A stretch of 5,590 nucleotides of DNA, taken from contig JAAYGP010000186.1 in assembly GCA_012727625.1 (NCBI GenBank), positions 1-5,590 on the forward strand. Direction: 5' to 3'. The position numbers and the translations under genes were made by a program. The notes beneath the pieces were generated by a model. The model had not been told where the DNA came from and did no database searches. It worked only from the letters and a program-made list of their open reading frames with translations. Numbering within the stretch: the stretch's first letter is position 1; each line of letters starts with the position of its first letter. Below, one piece after another: positions 5,025 through 5,590 of the stretch. This stretch comes from Clostridiaceae bacterium (GTDB lineage: Bacteria; Bacillota; Clostridia; DSM-8532).

Positions 5025-5590
5025 TCAATTCAAATATTTCGCCAGCTCATCATCAAGCACGCTGTTTACAATCCCGGGATGGGCTTTTCCCGAAGACATT
5101 CGCATTACCTGCCCAATCAGAAAATCTTTCGCTTTTAATTTTCCTTTTTTAAAATCAGTAACCGACCCGGGATTTTCTTTTATAACATCTGAAACAAGCC
5201 CGCGAATCACACTCCTGTCAGTTATCATCGTAAAATCATACTTCCTGATTATATCAGCAGGATCCATTCCCGTATCCCACATTATATCAAATATTTGCTT
5301 TGCCATTCTTGTGCTTATAACGTTATCGTCTGTAAGCTTTATTAACTTTGCAAGAAATACAGGCCGGAGCTTAATGCAGGATGAATCCGGATTACCGGAA
5401 TTTATTCTTTTCATAACATCCACCATAATCCAGTTACTGATCGCCTTTGCGTTTCCATAGGCGGCGACGGTTTCATCAAAAAAATCCGAAAGGTGCCTTG
5501 AGCTTGTTAAAATTGCGGCATCATAATCCGGTAATCCGTATTTTTCAATATAGCGTTTTTTCCTTTCGTCCGGCAGTTCAGGAATCGAGG
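5025..5590 (-). CDS. gatB: Asp/Glu-tRNA(Asn/Gln) amidotransferase subunit B, C-terminal part
   Basis: GatB is the kinase/tRNA-recognition subunit of the GatCAB complex, which converts Glu-tRNA(Gln) and Asp-tRNA(Asn) to the correctly amidated forms in bacteria lacking the direct synthetases. The frame is open to the right edge, so only the last 187 codons are present and the N-terminal catalytic domain is outside. The visible part begins SIPELPDERKKRYIEKYGLP, a hallmark of the GatB middle region. It then gives DYDAAILTSS, NAKAISNWIM, and the tail (YqeY-like) domain with KAKDFLIGQVMRMSSGKAHP close to the end, which contacts the tRNA. An internal ATG at 5424-5426 opens a shorter frame but is only a Met within the protein. 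There is no frameshift or early stop. The other gat subunits would be expected upstream, beyond the window. Confidence 0.95.
   Translation of the reverse strand, partial: SIPELPDERKKRYIEKYGLPDYDAAILTSSRHLSDFFDETVAAYGNAKAISNWIMVDVMKRINSGNPDSSCIKLRPVFLAKLIKLTDDNVISTRMAKQIFDIMWDTGMDPADIIRKYDFTMITDRSVIRGLVSDVIKENPGSVTDFKKGKLKAKDFLIGQVMRMSSGKAHPGIVNSVLDDELAKYLN

Noticed and set aside
1..5590. A new defence, mobile or RiPP system
   Set aside because: No transposase, integrase, CRISPR repeats, radical SAM enzyme, transporter or small precursor gene is present; the M16 pair is of a widespread housekeeping type and the other genes are ordinary.

Overview
The window is AT-rich (roughly 40% GC by eye) with Shine-Dalgarno sites of the AGGAG/GGGAGG type. 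Its gene content (lgt, a ymfF/ymfH-type pair of M16 peptidase homologues, a GatB of the GatCAB type) suggests a Gram-positive anaerobe of the Clostridia. That placement is an inference from protein similarity recalled by eye. No taxonomic marker gene is present.

Layout, left to right. Positions 1-679, minus strand: most of lgt (prolipoprotein diacylglyceryl transferase), with its C-terminus cut off by the window edge. Positions 686-754: a short gap with a candidate promoter whose -35/-10 spacer holds a perfect 7-bp inverted repeat. Positions 755-2038 and 2019-3356, minus strand: two overlapping M16-family genes, an intact HxxEH zinc peptidase (YmfH-like) and, upstream of it, a homologue that has lost the zinc-binding residues (YmfF-like). 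Positions 3357-3694: a 338-bp divergent intergenic region unusually rich in dyads and direct repeats. Positions 3695-4882, plus strand: a membrane-anchored GGDEF diguanylate cyclase. Positions 4883-5024: a convergent gap with no clear terminator. Positions 5025-5590, minus strand: the C-terminal 187 residues of gatB (Asp/Glu-tRNA amidotransferase subunit B), with its N-terminus beyond the right edge.

The two M16 genes almost certainly form one transcription unit and probably a heterodimeric peptidase. lgt lies 75 bp further along on the same strand and may be read through from them, from its own promoter, or both. The diguanylate cyclase is a stand-alone gene with its own promoter and strong ribosome binding site; it makes the second messenger c-di-GMP and has no evident functional tie to its neighbours. 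gatB belongs to a separate unit entering from the right.

I found no mobile element, CRISPR array, RNA gene or convincing new biological system. The most interesting parts are the dyad-rich divergent regulatory region, the promoter-embedded dyad ahead of lgt, and the active/inactive M16 pair.
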